From Brachycybe producta (lineage: Eukaryota > Arthropoda > Diplopoda > Playtdesmida > Andrognathidae): a stretch of 64,000 nt of DNA. Below the pieces are notes generated by a model, which saw only the letters and a list, made by a program, of their open reading frames with translations, did not search any database and had not been told where the DNA came from. The position numbers and the translations under genes were made by a program. The DNA lies in assembly GCA_036925085.1 (NCBI GenBank), contig JAUPFP010000137.1, forward strand, positions 62,001 to 126,000. The letters run 5' to 3'. Below are positions 26,141 to 41,041 of the stretch, in pieces (within the stretch, counting starts at the first letter, position 1; every line of letters starts with the position of its first letter).

Positions 26141-29100
26141 TTTCCAATCTTACAATTTCCAACCTTACACTTTCCAACCTTACACTTTTATACCTTACAC
26201 TTTTAAACCTTACACTTTCAAACCTTGCACTTTCCAACTTTACACTTTCTAACATTACACTTTCAAACCTTACACTTTCAAATCTTACACTTTAAAACCT
26301 TGTACTTTCAAACCTTACACTTTCAAACCTTACACTTTCCAACCTTACACTTTCCAACCTTACACTTTCCAACCTTAAACTTTCAAACCTTGCACTTTCC
26401 AACTTTACACTTTCTAACATTACACTTTCAAACCTTACACTTTCAAATCTTACACTTTCAAACCTTGTACTTTCAAACCTTACACTTTCAAACCTTACAC
26501 TTTCCAACCTTATACTTTCCAACCTGACACTTTCCAACCTTAGACTTTCCAATCTTATACTTTCCAACTTTACATTTCTAACCTTACACTTTCCAACCTT
26601 ACACTTTATAACCTTACACATTCCAACCTTAAACTTTCCAACCTTACACTTTCCAACCTTACACTTTCAAACCTTACACTTTCCAACCTTACATTTTCCA
26701 GCCTTACACTTTCCAACCTTACATTTTCCAACCTTACACTTTCCAACCTTACAATTTCTAACCTTATACTTTCAAACCTTGTACTTTCAAACCTTGCACT
26801 TTCAAACCTTGCACTTTCAAAAATTGCACTTTCAAACCTTACACTTTCAAACTTTACAATTTCAAACCTTACACTTTACAACCTTAAACTGTCAAACCTT
26901 AAACTCTCAAACTGTAAACTGTCAAACCTTAAACTGACAAACCGTAAACTGTCAAACCTTAAACTTTCAAACCTTAAACTTTCAAACCTTAAACTTTCAA
27001 ACCTTAAACTTTCAAACCTTGCACTTTCAAACTTTGCACTTTCAAACCTTGCACTTTCAAACCTTGCACTTTCAAAAATTGCACTTTCAAACCTTACAAT
27101 TTTAAACCTTGCACTTTCAAACCTTACACTTTCTAATGTTACATTTTCCAACCTTACACTTTCTAACCTTACACTTTCCAACCTTACACTTTCCAACCTT
27201 ACACTTTCCAAGCTTACACTTTCCAACCTTACACTTTCCAACCTTACACTTTCCAACCTTACACTTTCCAACCTTACACTTTCTAACCTTACACTTTCCA
27301 ACCTTGTACTTTCAAACCTTACACTTTCCAACTTTACACTTTCCAACCTTACATTTTCCAGCCTTACACTTTCCAACCTTACATTTTCCAACCTTACACT
27401 TTCCAACCTTACAATTTCTAACCTTATACTTTCCAATCTTACACTTTAAAACCTTACACTTTAAAACCTTACACTTTCAAACCTTACACTTTCAAACCTT
27501 ACACTTTATAACATTACACTTTCCAACCTTATACTTTCCAACCTTACACTTTCCAACCTTACACTTTCCAAAATTACACTTTCAAACCTTACACTTTCAA
27601 ACCTTACACTATCCAACATTACACTTTCCAATCTTACAATTTCCAACCTTACACTTTCCAACCTTACACTTTTATACCTTACACTTTTAAACCTTACACT
27701 TTCAAGCCTTGCACTTTCCAACTTTACACTTTCTAACATTACACTTTCAAACCTTACACTTTCAAATCTTACACTTTCAAACCTTGTACTTTCAAACCTT
27801 ACACTTTCAAACCTTACACTTTCCAACCTTATACTTTCCAACCTTACACTTTCCAACCTTAGACTTTCCAATCTTATACTTTCCAACTTTACATTTTCTA
27901 ACCTTACACTTTCCAACCTTACACTTTCAAACCTTACACTTTCCAATGTTACATTTTCCAACCTTACACTTTCCAACCTTACACTTTCCAAACTTACCCT
28001 TTCCAACCTTACACTTTCCAAGCTTACACTTTCCAACCTTACACTTTCCAACCTTACACTTTCCAACCTTACACTTTCCAACCTTACACTTTCCAACCTT
28101 ACACTTTCCAACCTTACACTTTCCAACCTTACACTTTCCAACCTTACACTTTCCAACCTTAGACTTTCCAACCTTACACTTTCCAACCTTACACTTTCCA
28201 AAATTACACTTTCAAACCATGCACTTTCAAACCTTGCACTTTCAAACCTTGTACTTTCAAACATTGCACTTTCAAACCTTGCACTTTCAAAAATTGCACT
28301 TTCAAACCTTACACTTTACAACCTTAAACTGTCAAACCTTAAACTGTCAAACTGTAAACTGTCAAACCTTAAACTGACAAACCGTAAACTGTCAAACCTT
28401 ACACTGTCAAACCTTAAACTGTCAAAGCTTACACTGTAAAATCTTAAACTGTCAAAATTACACTGTCAAACCTTACACTGCCAAACCTTAAACTGTCAAA
28501 CCTTACACTGTCAAACCTTACACTGTCAAACCTTACACTGTCAAACCTTACACAGTCAAACCTTAAACTTTCAAACCTTAAACTTTCAAACCTTACACTT
28601 TCAAACCTTACACTTTCAAATCTTACACTTTCAAACCTTACACTGTCAAACCTTACACTGTCAAACCTTACACTTTCAAACCTTACACTAAAACCTTACA
28701 TTATCAAACCTTACACTTTCAAACCTTACACTTTCAAGCCTTACATTTTCAAACCTTACACTTTCAAACCTTACACTGTCAAACCTTACACTGTCAAACC
28801 TTACACTTTCAAACCTTACACTGGCAAACCTTACACTGTCAAACCTTAAACTGTCAAACCTTAAACTATCAAACCTTAAACTGTCAAACCTTAAACTGTC
28901 AAACCTTACACTTTCAAACCTTACACTGTCAAACCTTAAACTGTCAAACCATAAACTTTCAAACCTTAAACTTTCAAAAATTAAACTTTCAAACCTTAAA
29001 CTTTCAAACCTTAAACTTTCAAACCTTAAACTTTCAAACCTTAAACTTTCAAACCTTAAACTTTCAAACCTTAAACTTTCAAACCTTGCACTTTCAAACT

Positions 29101-29233
29101 TTGCACTTTCAAACCTTGCACTTTCAAACCTTGCACTTTCAAAAATTGCACTTTCAAACCTTACAATTTTAAACCTTGCACTTTCAAACCTTACACTTTC
29201 AAAGCTTACACTTTCAAAAGTTACACTTTCAAA
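26141..29233. repeat. Composite segment before the A-B dimers
   Basis: The first part (to about 27.1 kb) resembles the A module of the following dimer at an offset of about 4,435-4,450 bp and has the 14-mer at 26568-26581. The second part (27.5-28.26 kb) resembles 23.19-23.96 kb, offset 4,316 falling to 4,301 bp because copy 1 has two AAGCTT units in a row near 23.71 kb and this copy has one. A 14-mer at 28457-28470 and a 13-mer at 28681-28693 follow. The marker spacing of 4,435 bp across this segment is 15n minus 5, matching the short units at 25549, 26568, 28457 and 28681. Confidence 0.8.
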
Positions 29234-32110
29234 CCTTAAAATTTAAAACCTTACACTTTTATACCTTACACATTCAAACCATACACTTTCAAAACTTACA
29301 CTTACAAACCTTACACTTTCAAACCTTACACTGTCAAACCTTAAACTGTCAAACCATAAACTTTCAAACCTTAAACTTTCAAACCTTGCACTTTCAAATC
29401 TTGCACTTTTAAACCTTTTACTTTCAAACCTTGCACTTTCATACCTTACACTTTCCAAAATTACAATTTCCAACCTTACACTTTCTAACCTTACACTTTC
29501 TAACCTTACACTTTCTAACCTTACACTTTCTAACCTTGTATTTTCAAACCTTACACTTTCCAACCTTACACTTTCCAACTTTACATTTTCCAGCCTCACA
29601 CTTTCCAACCTTACACTTTCCAACCTTACACTTTCCAACCTTACACTTACCAACCGTACAATTTCCAACCTTACACTTTCCAACCTTACACTTTAAAACC
29701 TTACACTTTAAAACCTTACACTTTCAAACCTTAAACTTTCAAACCTTACCCTTTCCAACATTACACTTTCCAACCTTATATTTTCCAACCTTACACATTC
29801 CAATCTTACACTTTCCAATCTTACACTTTTCAACCTTACACTTTCCAACCTTACACTTTCCAACCTTACACTTTCCAACCTTACACTTTCCAACCTTACA
29901 CTTTCCAACCTTACACTTTCCAACCTTACACTTTCAAACCATACACTTTCCAACCTTACACTTTCAAAGCTTACACTTTCAAACTTACACTTTCCAGCCT
30001 TACACTTTCAAACCTTGCACTTTCAAACCTTACACTTTCAAACCTTACACTTTCAAACCTTGCACTTTCAAACCTTACACATTCAAACCTTACACTTTCA
30101 AACCTTACACTTTCAAACCTTGTACTTTCAAACCTTACACTTTCAAACCTTACACTTCCAAACCTTGCACTTTCAAACCTTGCACTTTTAAACTTTTTAG
30201 TTTCAAACCTTGCACTTTCATACCTTACACTTTCCAACCTTACAATTTCCAACCTTACACTTTCCAACCTTACACTTTCTAACCTTACACTTTCTAACCT
30301 TACACTTTCCAACCTTGTACTTTCAAACCTTACACTTTCCAACTTTACACTTTCCAACCTTACATTTTCCAGCCTTACACTTTCCAACCTTACATTTTCC
30401 AACCTTACACTTTCCAACCTTACAATTTCTAACCTTATACTTTCCAATCTTACACTTTAAAACCTTACACTTTAAAACCTTACACTTTCAAACCTTACAC
30501 TTTCAAACCTTACACTTTATAACATTACACTTTCCAACCTTATACTTTCCAACCTTACACTTTCCAACCTTACACTTTCCAATCTTACAATTTCCAACCT
30601 TACACTTTCCAACCTTACACTTTTATACCTTACACTTTTAAACCTTACACTTTCAAACCTTGCACTTTCCAACTTTACACTTTCTAACATTACACTTTCA
30701 AACCTTACACTTTCAAATCTTACACTTTAAAACCTTGTACTTTCAAACCTTACACTTTCAAACCTTACACTTTCCAACCTTACACTTTCCAACCTTACAC
30801 TTTCCAACCTTACACTTTCCAACCTTAAACTTTCAAACCTTGCACTTTCCAACTTTACACTTTCTAACATTACACTTTCAAACCTTACACTTTCAAATCT
30901 TACACTTTCAAACCTTGTACTTTCAAACCTTACACTTTCAAACCTTACACTTTCCAACCTTATACTTTCCAACCTGACACTTTCCAACCTTAGACTTTCC
31001 AATCTTATACTTTCCAACTTTACATTTCTAACCTTACACTTTCCAACCTTACACTTTATAACCTTACACATTCCAACCTTAAACTTTCCAACCTTACACT
31101 TTCCAACCTTACACTTTCAAACCTTACACTTTCCAACCTTACATTTTCCAGCCTTACACTTTCCAACCTTACATTTTCCAACCTTACACTTTCCAACCTT
31201 ACAATTTCTAACCTTATACTTTCAAACCTTGTACTTTCAAACCTTGCACTTTCAAACCTTGCACTTTCAAAAATTGCACTTTCAAACCTTACACTTTCAA
31301 ACTTTACAATTTCAAACCTTACACTTTACAACCTTAAACTGTCAAACCTTAAACTCTCAAACTGTAAACTGTCAAACCTTAAACTGACAAACCGTAAACT
31401 GTCAAACCTTAAACTTTCAAACCTTAAACTTTCAAACCTTAAACTTTCAAACCTTAAACTTTCAAACCTTAAACTTTCAAACCTTGCACTTTCAAACTTT
31501 GCACTTTCAAACCTTGCACTTTCAAACCTTGCACTTTCAAAAATTGCACTTTCAAACCTTACAATTTTAAACCTTGCACTTTCAAACCTTACACTTTCTA
31601 ATGTTACATTTTCCAACCTTACACTTTCTAACCTTACACTTTCCAACCTTACACTTTCCAACCTTACACTTTCCAAGCTTACACTTTCCAACCTTACACT
31701 TTCCAACCTTACACTTTCCAACCTTACACTTTCCAACCTTACACTTTCCAACCTTACACTTTCCAACCTTACACTTTCCAACCTTACACTTTCCAACCTT
31801 ACACTTTCCAACCTTACACTTTCCAACCTTACACTTTCCAACCTTACACTTTCCAACCTTACACTTTCCAACCTTACATTTTCCAACCTTACACTTTCCA
31901 ACCTTACACTTTCCAACCTTACACTTTCCAAAATTACACTTTCAAACCATGCACTTTCAAACCTTGCACTTTCAAACCTTTACTTTCAAACCTTGCACTT
32001 TCAAACCTTGCACTTTCAAAAATTGCACTTTCAAACCTTACAATTTTAAACCTTGCACTTTCAAACCTTACACTTTCAAAGCTTACACTTTCAAAAGTTA
32101 CACTTTCAAA
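29234..32110. repeat. Dimer module A1 (2,877 bp)
   Basis: The module is defined from its CCTTAAAATTTAAAA marker to the next one. Type A is marked by a CCAG ending on the 14-mer at 29984-29997, an AAACTTTC unit near 29.73 kb and the 14-mer CCTTTACTTTCAAA at 31977-31990. With the 14-mer at 31018-31031 the three missing bases explain 2,877 = 15n minus 3. It holds a pure CCAA-type run of 16 units at 31692-31931. Confidence 0.85.
31692..31931. repeat. CCAA-type monomer run, 16 units
   Basis: Sixteen consecutive units after the AAGCTT unit (31677-31691) are CCTTACACTTTCCAA with one CCTTACATTTTCCAA near 31.87 kb. The corresponding runs in modules A2 and A3 have 15 units. The single-monomer difference accounts for half of the 30-bp length difference between A1 and A2. 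Confidence 0.9.
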
Positions 32111-35100
32111 CCTTAAAATTTAAAACCTTACACTTTTATACCTTACACATTCAAACCATACACTTTCAAAACTTACACTTACAAACCTTACACTTTCAAA
32201 CCTTACACTGTCAAACCTTAAACTGTCAAACCATAAACTTTCAAACCTTAAACTTTCAAACCTTGCACTTTCAAATCTTGCACTTTTAAACCTTTTACTT
32301 TCAAACCTTGCACTTTCATACCTTACACTTTCCAAAATTACAATTTCCAACCTTACACTTTCTAACCTTACACTTTCTAACCTTACACTTTCTAACCTTA
32401 CACTTTCTAACCTTGTATTTTCAAACCTTACACTTTCCAACCTTACACTTTCCAACTTTACATTTTCCAGCCTCACACTTTCCAACCTTACACTTTCCAA
32501 CCTTACACTTTCCAACCTTACACTTACCAACCGTACAATTTCCAACCTTACACTTTCCAACCTTACACTTTAAAACCTTACACTTTAAAACCTTACACTT
32601 TCAAACCTTAAACTTTAAAACCTTACCCTTTCCAACATTACACTTTCCAACCTTATATTTTCCAACCTTACACATTCCAATCTTACACTTTCCAATCTTA
32701 CAATTTTCAACCTTACACTTTCCAACCTTACACTTTCCAACCTTACACTTTCCAACCTTACACTTTCCAACCTTACACTTTCCAACCTTACACTTTCAAA
32801 CCATACACTTTCCAACCTTACACTTTCAAAGCTTACACTTTCAAACTTACACTTTCCAACCTTACACTTTCAAACCTTGCACTTTCAAACCTTACACTTT
32901 CAAACCTTACACTTTCAAACCTTGCACTTTCAAACCTTACACATTCAAACCTTACACTTTCAAACCTTACACTTTCAAACCTTGTACTTTCAAACCTTAC
33001 ACTTTCAAACCTTACACTTCCAAACCTTGCACTTTCAAACCTTGCACTTTTAAACTTTTTAGTTTCAAACCTTTCACTTTCATACCTTACACTTTCCAAC
33101 CTTACAATTTCCAACCTTACACTTTCCAACCTTACACTTTCTAACCTTACACTTTCTAACCTTACACTTTCCAACCTTGTACTTTCAAACCTTACACTTT
33201 CCAACTTTACACTTTCCAACCTTACATTTTCCAGCCTTACACTTTCCAACCTTACATTTTCCAACCTTACACTTTCCAACCTTACAATTTCTAACCTTAT
33301 ACTTTCCAATCTTACACTTTAAAACCTTACACTTTAAAACCTTACACTTTCAAACCTTACACTTTCAAACCTTACACTTTATAACATTACACTTTCCAAC
33401 CTTATACTTTCCAACCTTACACTTTCCAACCTTACACTTTCCAATCTTACAATTTCCAACCTTACACTTTCCAACCTTACACTTTTATACCTTACACTTT
33501 TAAACCTTACACTTTCAAACCTTGCACTTTCCAACTTTACACTTTCTAACATTACACTTTCAAACCTTACACTTTCAAATCTTACACTTTAAAACCTTGT
33601 ACTTTCAAACCTTACACTTTCAAACCTTACACTTTCCAACCTTACACTTTCCAACCTTACACTTTCCAACCTTAAACTTTCAAACCTTGCACTTTCCAAC
33701 TTTACACTTTCTAACATTACACTTTCAAACCTTACACTTTCAAAACTTACACTTTTAAACCTTGTACTTTCAAACCTTACACTTTCAAACCTTACACTTT
33801 CCAACCTTATACTTTCCAACCTGACACTTTCCAACCTTAGACTTTCCAATCTTATACTTTCCAACTTTACATTTCTAACCTTACACTTTCCAACCTTACA
33901 CTTTATAACCTTACACATTCCAACCTTAAACTTTCCAACCTTACACTTTCCAACCTTACACTTTCAAACCTTACACTTTCCAACCTTACATTTTCCAGCC
34001 TTACACTTTCCAACCTTACATTTTCCAACCTTACACTTTCCAACCTTACAATTTCTAACCTTATACTTTCAAACCTTGTACTTTCAAACCTTGCACTTTC
34101 AAACCTTGCACTTTCAAAAATTGCACTTTCAAACCTTACACTTTCAAACTTTACAATTTCAAACCTTACACTTTACAACCTTAAACTGTCAAACCTTAAA
34201 CTCTCAAACTGTAAACTGTCAAACCTTAAACTGACAAACCGTAAACTGTCAAACCTTAAACTTTCAAACCTTAAACTTTCAAACCTTAAACTTTCAAACC
34301 TTAAACTTTCAAACCTTGCACTTTCAAACTTTGCACTTTCAAACCTTGCACTTTCAAACCTTGCACTTTTAAAAATTGCACTTTCAAACCTTACAATTTT
34401 AAACCTTGCACTTTCAAACCTTACACTTTCCAATGTTACATTTTCCAACCTTACACTTTCTAACCTTACACTTTCCAACCTTACACTTTCCAACCTTACA
34501 CTTTCCAAGTTACACTTTCCAACCTTACACTTTCCAACCTTACACTTTCCAACCTTACACTTTCCAACCTTACACTTTCCAACCTTACACTTTCCAACCT
34601 TACACTTTCCAACCTTACACTTTCCAACCTTACACTTTCCAACCTTACACTTTCCAACCTTACACTTTCCAACCTTACATTTTCAAACCTTACACTTTCA
34701 AACCTTACACTGTTAAACCTTACACTGTCAAACCTTACACTTTCAAACCTTACACTGGCAAACCTTACACTGTCAAACCTTAAACTGTCAAACCTTAAAC
34801 TATCAAACCTTAAACTGTCAAACCTTAAACTGTCAAACCTTACACTTTCAAACCTTACACTGTCAAACCTTAAACTGTCAAACCATAAACTTTCAAACCT
34901 TAAACTTTCAAAAATTAAACTTTCAAACCTTAAACTTTCAAACCTTAAACTTTCAAACCTTAAACTTTCAAACCTTAAACTTTCAAACCTTAAACTTTCA
35001 AACCTTAAACTTTCAAACCTTGCACTTTCAAACTTTGCACTTTCAAACCTTGCACTTTCAAACCTTGCACTTTCAAAAATTGCACTTTCAAACCTTACAA

Positions 35101-35167
35101 TTTTAAACCTTGCACTTTCAAACCTTACACTTTCAAAGCTTACACTTTCAAAAGTTACACTTTCAAA
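32111..35167. repeat. Dimer module B1 (3,057 bp)
   Basis: Type B differs from type A in having ACTTTAAAACC units near 32.41 and 32.61 kb, CAATTTTCAACC near 32.70 kb, a CCTTTCACTTTCATACC variant at about 33.07 kb, CAAAACTTACACTTTTAAACC-type units near 33.74 kb and the 14-mer GTTACACTTTCCAA at 34509-34522. Other 14-mers are at 32846-32859 and 33865-33878. Three missing bases give 3,057 = 15n minus 3. It ends with an ACTGTC block and nine or so AAACTTTC units. A GTTAAACC variant at about 34.71 kb is not in B2. Confidence 0.85.
34523..34672. repeat. CCAA-type monomer run, 10 units
   Basis: Ten CCAA units follow the 14-mer at 34509-34522 in module B1. The same run has 8 units in B2 (40427-40546) and 14 in B3 (46286-46495), so it changes in each copy. 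Confidence 0.9.
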
Positions 35168-38014
35168 CCTTAAAATTTAAAACCTTACACTTTTATACCT
35201 TACACATTCAAACCATACACTTTCAAAACTTACACTTACAAACCTTACACTTTCAAACCTTACACTGTCAAACCTTAAACTGTCAAACCATAAACTTTCA
35301 AACCTTAAACTTTCAAACCTTGCACTTTCAAATCTTGCACTTTTAAACCTTTTACTTTCAAACCTTGCACTTTCATACCTTACACTTTCCAAAATTACAA
35401 TTTCCAACCTTACACTTTCTAACCTTACACTTTCTAACCTTACACTTTCTAACCTTACACTTTCTAACCTTGTATTTTCAAACCTTACACTTTCCAACCT
35501 TACACTTTCCAACTTTACATTTTCCAGCCTCACACTTTCCAACCTTACACTTTCCAACCTTACACTTTCCAACCTTACACTTACCAACCGTACAATTTCC
35601 AACCTTACACTTTCCAACCTTACACTTTAAAACCTTACACTTTAAAACCTTACACTTTCAAACCTTAAACTTTCAAACCTTACCCTTTCCAACATTACAC
35701 TTTCCAACCTTATATTTTCCAACCTTACACATTCCAATCTTACACTTTCCAATCTTACACTTTTCAACCTTACACTTTCCAACCTTACACTTTCCAACCT
35801 TACACTTTCCAACCTTACACTTTCCAACCTTACACTTTCCAACCTTACACTTTCCAACCTTACACTTTCAAACCATACACTTTCCAACCTTACACTTTCA
35901 AAGCTTACACTTTCAAACTTACACTTTCCAGCCTTACACTTTCAAACCTTGCACTTTCAAACCTTACACTTTCAAACCTTACACTTTCAAACCTTGCACT
36001 TTCAAACCTTACACATTCAAACCTTACACTTTCAAACCTTACACTTTCAAACCTTGTACTTTCAAACCTTACACTTTCAAACCTTACACTTCCAAACCTT
36101 GCACTTTCAAACCTTGCACTTTTAAACTTTTTAGTTTCAAACCTTGCACTTTCATACCTTACACTTTCCAACCTTACAATTTCCAACCTTACACTTTCCA
36201 ACCTTACACTTTCTAACCTTACACTTTCTAACCTTACACTTTCCAACCTTGTACTTTCAAACCTTACACTTTCCAACTTTACACTTTCCAACCTTACATT
36301 TTCCAGCCTTACACTTTCCAACCTTACATTTTCCAACCTTACACTTTCCAACCTTACAATTTCTAACCTTATACTTTCCAATCTTACACTTTAAAACCTT
36401 ACACTTTAAAACCTTACACTTTCAAACCTTACACTTTCAAACCTTACACTTTATAACATTACACTTTCCAACCTTATACTTTCCAACCTTACACTTTCCA
36501 ACCTTACACTTTCCAATCTTACAATTTCCAACCTTACACTTTCCAACCTTACACTTTTATACCTTACACTTTTAAACCTTACACTTTCAAACCTTGCACT
36601 TTCCAACTTTACACTTTCTAACATTACACTTTCAAACCTTACACTTTCAAATCTTACACTTTAAAACCTTGTACTTTCAAACCTTACACTTTCAAACCTT
36701 ACACTTTCCAACCTTACACTTTCCAACCTTACACTTTCCAACCTTAAACTTTCAAACCTTGCACTTTCCAACTTTACACTTTCTAACATTACACTTTCAA
36801 ACCTTACACTTTCAAATCTTACACTTTCAAACCTTGTACTTTCAAACCTTACACTTTCAAACCTTACACTTTCCAACCTTATACTTTCCAACCTGACACT
36901 TTCCAACCTTAGACTTTCCAATCTTATACTTTCCAACTTTACATTTCTAACCTTACACTTTCCAACCTTACACTTTATAACCTTACACATTCCAACCTTA
37001 AACTTTCCAACCTTACACTTTCCAACCTTACACTTTCAAACCTTACACTTTCCAACCTTACATTTTCCAGCCTTACACTTTCCAACCTTACATTTTCCAA
37101 CCTTACACTTTCCAACCTTACAATTTCTAACCTTATACTTTCAAACCTTGTACTTTCAAACCTTGCACTTTCAAACCTTGCACTTTCAAAAATTGCACTT
37201 TCAAACCTTACACTTTCAAACTTTACAATTTCAAACCTTACACTTTACAACCTTAAACTGTCAAACCTTAAACTCTCAAACTGTAAACTGTCAAACCTTA
37301 AACTGACAAACCGTAAACTGTCAAACCTTAAACTTTCAAACCTTAAACTTTCAAACCTTAAACTTTCAAACCTTAAACTTTCAAACCTTAAACTTTCAAA
37401 CCTTGCACTTTCAAACTTTGCACTTTCAAACCTTGCACTTTCAAACCTTGCACTTTCAAAAATTGCACTTTCAAACCTTACAATTTTAAACCTTGCACTT
37501 TCAAACCTTACACTTTCTAATGTTACATTTTCCAACCTTACACTTTCTAACCTTACACTTTCCAACCTTACACTTTCCAACCTTACACTTTCCAAGCTTA
37601 CACTTTCCAACCTTACACTTTCCAACCTTACACTTTCCAACCTTACACTTTCCAACCTTACACTTTCCAACCTTACACTTTCCAACCTTACACTTTCCAA
37701 CCTTACACTTTCCAACCTTACACTTTCCAACCTTACACTTTCCAACCTTACACTTTCCAACCTTACACTTTCCAACCTTACATTTTCCAACCTTACACTT
37801 TCCAACCTTACACTTTCCAACCTTACACTTTCCAAAATTACACTTTCAAACCATGCACTTTCAAACCTTGCACTTTCAAACCTTTACTTTCAAACCTTGC
37901 ACTTTCAAACCTTGCACTTTCAAAAATTGCACTTTCAAACCTTACAATTTTAAACCTTGCACTTTCAAACCTTACACTTTCAAAGCTTACACTTTCAAAA
38001 GTTACACTTTCAAA
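35168..38014. repeat. Dimer module A2 (2,847 bp)
   Basis: The landmark order matches A1 at an offset of 5,934 falling to 5,904 bp. Short units lie at 35918-35931, 36937-36950 and 37881-37894. It is two monomers shorter than A1: one CCAA unit is lost near 36.7 kb and one from the run at 37611-37835 (15 units). Confidence 0.85.
37611..37835. repeat. CCAA-type monomer run, 15 units
   Basis: This is the A2 equivalent of the 16-unit run at 31692-31931. It follows the AAGCTT unit at 37596-37610 and ends at AATTACAC. One CCTTACATTTTCCAA unit lies inside. Confidence 0.9.
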
Positions 38015-41000
38015 CCTTAAAATTTAAAACCTTACACTTTTATACCTTACACATTCAAACCATACACTTTCAAAACTTACACTTACAAACCTTACACTTT
38101 CAAACCTTACACTGTCAAACCTTAAACTGTCAAACCATAAACTTTCAAACCTTAAACTTTCAAACCTTGCACTTTCAAATCTTGCACTTTTAAACCTTTT
38201 ACTTTCAAACCTTGCACTTTCATACCTTACACTTTCCAAAATTACAATTTCCAACCTTACACTTTCTAACCTTACACTTTCTAACCTTACACTTTCTAAC
38301 CTTACACTTTCTAACCTTGTATTTTCAAACCTTACACTTTCCAACCTTACACTTTCCAACTTTACATTTTCCAGCCTCACACTTTCCAACCTTACACTTT
38401 CCAACCTTACACTTTCCAACCTTACACTTACCAACCGTACAATTTCCAACCTTACACTTTCCAACCTTACACTTTAAAACCTTACACTTTAAAACCTTAC
38501 ACTTTCAAACCTTAAACTTTAAAACCTTACCCTTTCCAACATTACACTTTCCAACCTTATATTTTCCAACCTTACACATTCCAATCTTACACTTTCCAAT
38601 CTTACAATTTTCAACCTTACACTTTCCAACCTTACACTTTCCAACCTTACACTTTCCAACCTTACACTTTCCAACCTTACACTTTCCAACCTTACACTTT
38701 CAAACCATACACTTTCCAACCTTACACTTTCAAAGCTTACACTTTCAAACTTACACTTTCCAACCTTACACTTTCAAACCTTGCACTTTCAAACCTTACA
38801 CTTTCAAACCTTACACTTTCAAACCTTGCACTTTCAAACCTTACACATTCAAACCTTACACTTTCAAACCTTACACTTTCAAACCTTGTACTTTCAAACC
38901 TTACACTTTCAAACCTTACACTTCCAAACCTTGCACTTTCAAACCTTGCACTTTTAAACTTTTTAGTTTCAAACCTTTCACTTTCATACCTTACACTTTC
39001 CAACCTTACAATTTCCAACCTTACACTTTCCAACCTTACACTTTCTAACCTTACACTTTCTAACCTTACACTTTCCAACCTTGTACTTTCAAACCTTACA
39101 CTTTCCAACTTTACACTTTCCAACCTTACATTTTCCAGCCTTACACTTTCCAACCTTACATTTTCCAACCTTACACTTTCCAACCTTACAATTTCTAACC
39201 TTATACTTTCCAATCTTACACTTTAAAACCTTACACTTTAAAACCTTACACTTTCAAACCTTACACTTTCAAACCTTACACTTTATAACATTACACTTTC
39301 CAACCTTATACTTTCCAACCTTACACTTTCCAACCTTACACTTTCCAATCTTACAATTTCCAACCTTACACTTTCCAACCTTACACTTTTATACCTTACA
39401 CTTTTAAACCTTACACTTTCAAACCTTGCACTTTCCAACTTTACACTTTCTAACATTACACTTTCAAACCTTACACTTTCAAATCTTACACTTTAAAACC
39501 TTGTACTTTCAAACCTTACACTTTCAAACCTTACACTTTCCAACCTTACACTTTCCAACCTTACACTTTCCAACCTTAAACTTTCAAACCTTGCACTTTC
39601 CAACTTTACACTTTCTAACATTACACTTTCAAACCTTACACTTTCAAAACTTACACTTTTAAACCTTGTACTTTCAAACCTTACACTTTCAAACCTTACA
39701 CTTTCCAACCTTATACTTTCCAACCTGACACTTTCCAACCTTAGACTTTCCAATCTTATACTTTCCAACTTTACATTTCTAACCTTACACTTTCCAACCT
39801 TACACTTTATAACCTTACACATTCCAACCTTAAACTTTCCAACCTTACACTTTCCAACCTTACACTTTCAAACCTTACACTTTCCAACCTTACATTTTCC
39901 AGCCTTACACTTTCCAACCTTACATTTTCCAACCTTACACTTTCCAACCTTACAATTTCTAACCTTATACTTTCAAACCTTGTACTTTCAAACCTTGCAC
40001 TTTCAAACCTTGCACTTTCAAAAATTGCACTTTCAAACCTTACACTTTCAAACTTTACAATTTCAAACCTTACACTTTACAACCTTAAACTGTCAAACCT
40101 TAAACTCTCAAACTGTAAACTGTCAAACCTTAAACTGACAAACCGTAAACTGTCAAACCTTAAACTTTCAAACCTTAAACTTTCAAACCTTAAACTTTCA
40201 AACCTTAAACTTTCAAACCTTGCACTTTCAAACTTTGCACTTTCAAACCTTGCACTTTCAAACCTTGCACTTTTAAAAATTGCACTTTCAAACCTTACAA
40301 TTTTAAACCTTGCACTTTCAAACCTTACACTTTCCAATGTTACATTTTCCAACCTTACACTTTCTAACCTTACACTTTCCAACCTTACACTTTCCAACCT
40401 TACACTTTCCAAGTTACACTTTCCAACCTTACACTTTCCAACCTTACACTTTCCAACCTTACACTTTCCAACCTTACACTTTCCAACCTTACACTTTCCA
40501 ACCTTACACTTTCCAACCTTACACTTTCCAACCTTACACTTTCCAACCTTACATTTTCAAACCTTACACTTTCAAACCTTACACTGTCAAACCTTACACT
40601 GTCAAACCTTACACTTTCAAACCTTACACTGGCAAACCTTACACTGTCAAACCTTAAACTGTCAAACCTTAAACTATCAAACCTTAAACTGTCAAACCTT
40701 AAACTGTCAAACCTTACACTTTCAAACCTTACACTGTCAAACCTTAAACTGTCAAACCATAAACTTTCAAACCTTAAACTTTCAAAAATTAAACTTTCAA
40801 ACCTTAAACTTTCAAACCTTAAACTTTCAAACCTTAAACTTTCAAACCTTAAACTTTCAAACCTTAAACTTTCAAACCTTAAACTTTCAAACCTTGCACT
40901 TTCAAACTTTGCACTTTCAAACCTTGCACTTTCAAACCTTGCACTTTCAAAAATTGCACTTTCAAACCTTACAATTTTAAACCTTGCACTTTCAAACCTT

Positions 41001-41041
41001 ACACTTTCAAAGCTTACACTTTCAAAAGTTACACTTTCAAA
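38015..41041. repeat. Dimer module B2 (3,027 bp)
   Basis: The landmark order matches B1 at an offset of 5,904 falling to 5,874 bp. Short units lie at 38750-38763, 39769-39782 and 40413-40426. It is two monomers shorter than B1, both from the CCAA run at 40427-40546. The GTTAAACC variant of B1 is GTCAAACC here. Confidence 0.85.
40427..40546. repeat. CCAA-type monomer run, 8 units
   Basis: This is the B2 equivalent of the run at 34523-34672, following the 14-mer at 40413-40426. It has eight units against ten and is the whole length difference between B1 and B2. Confidence 0.9.
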
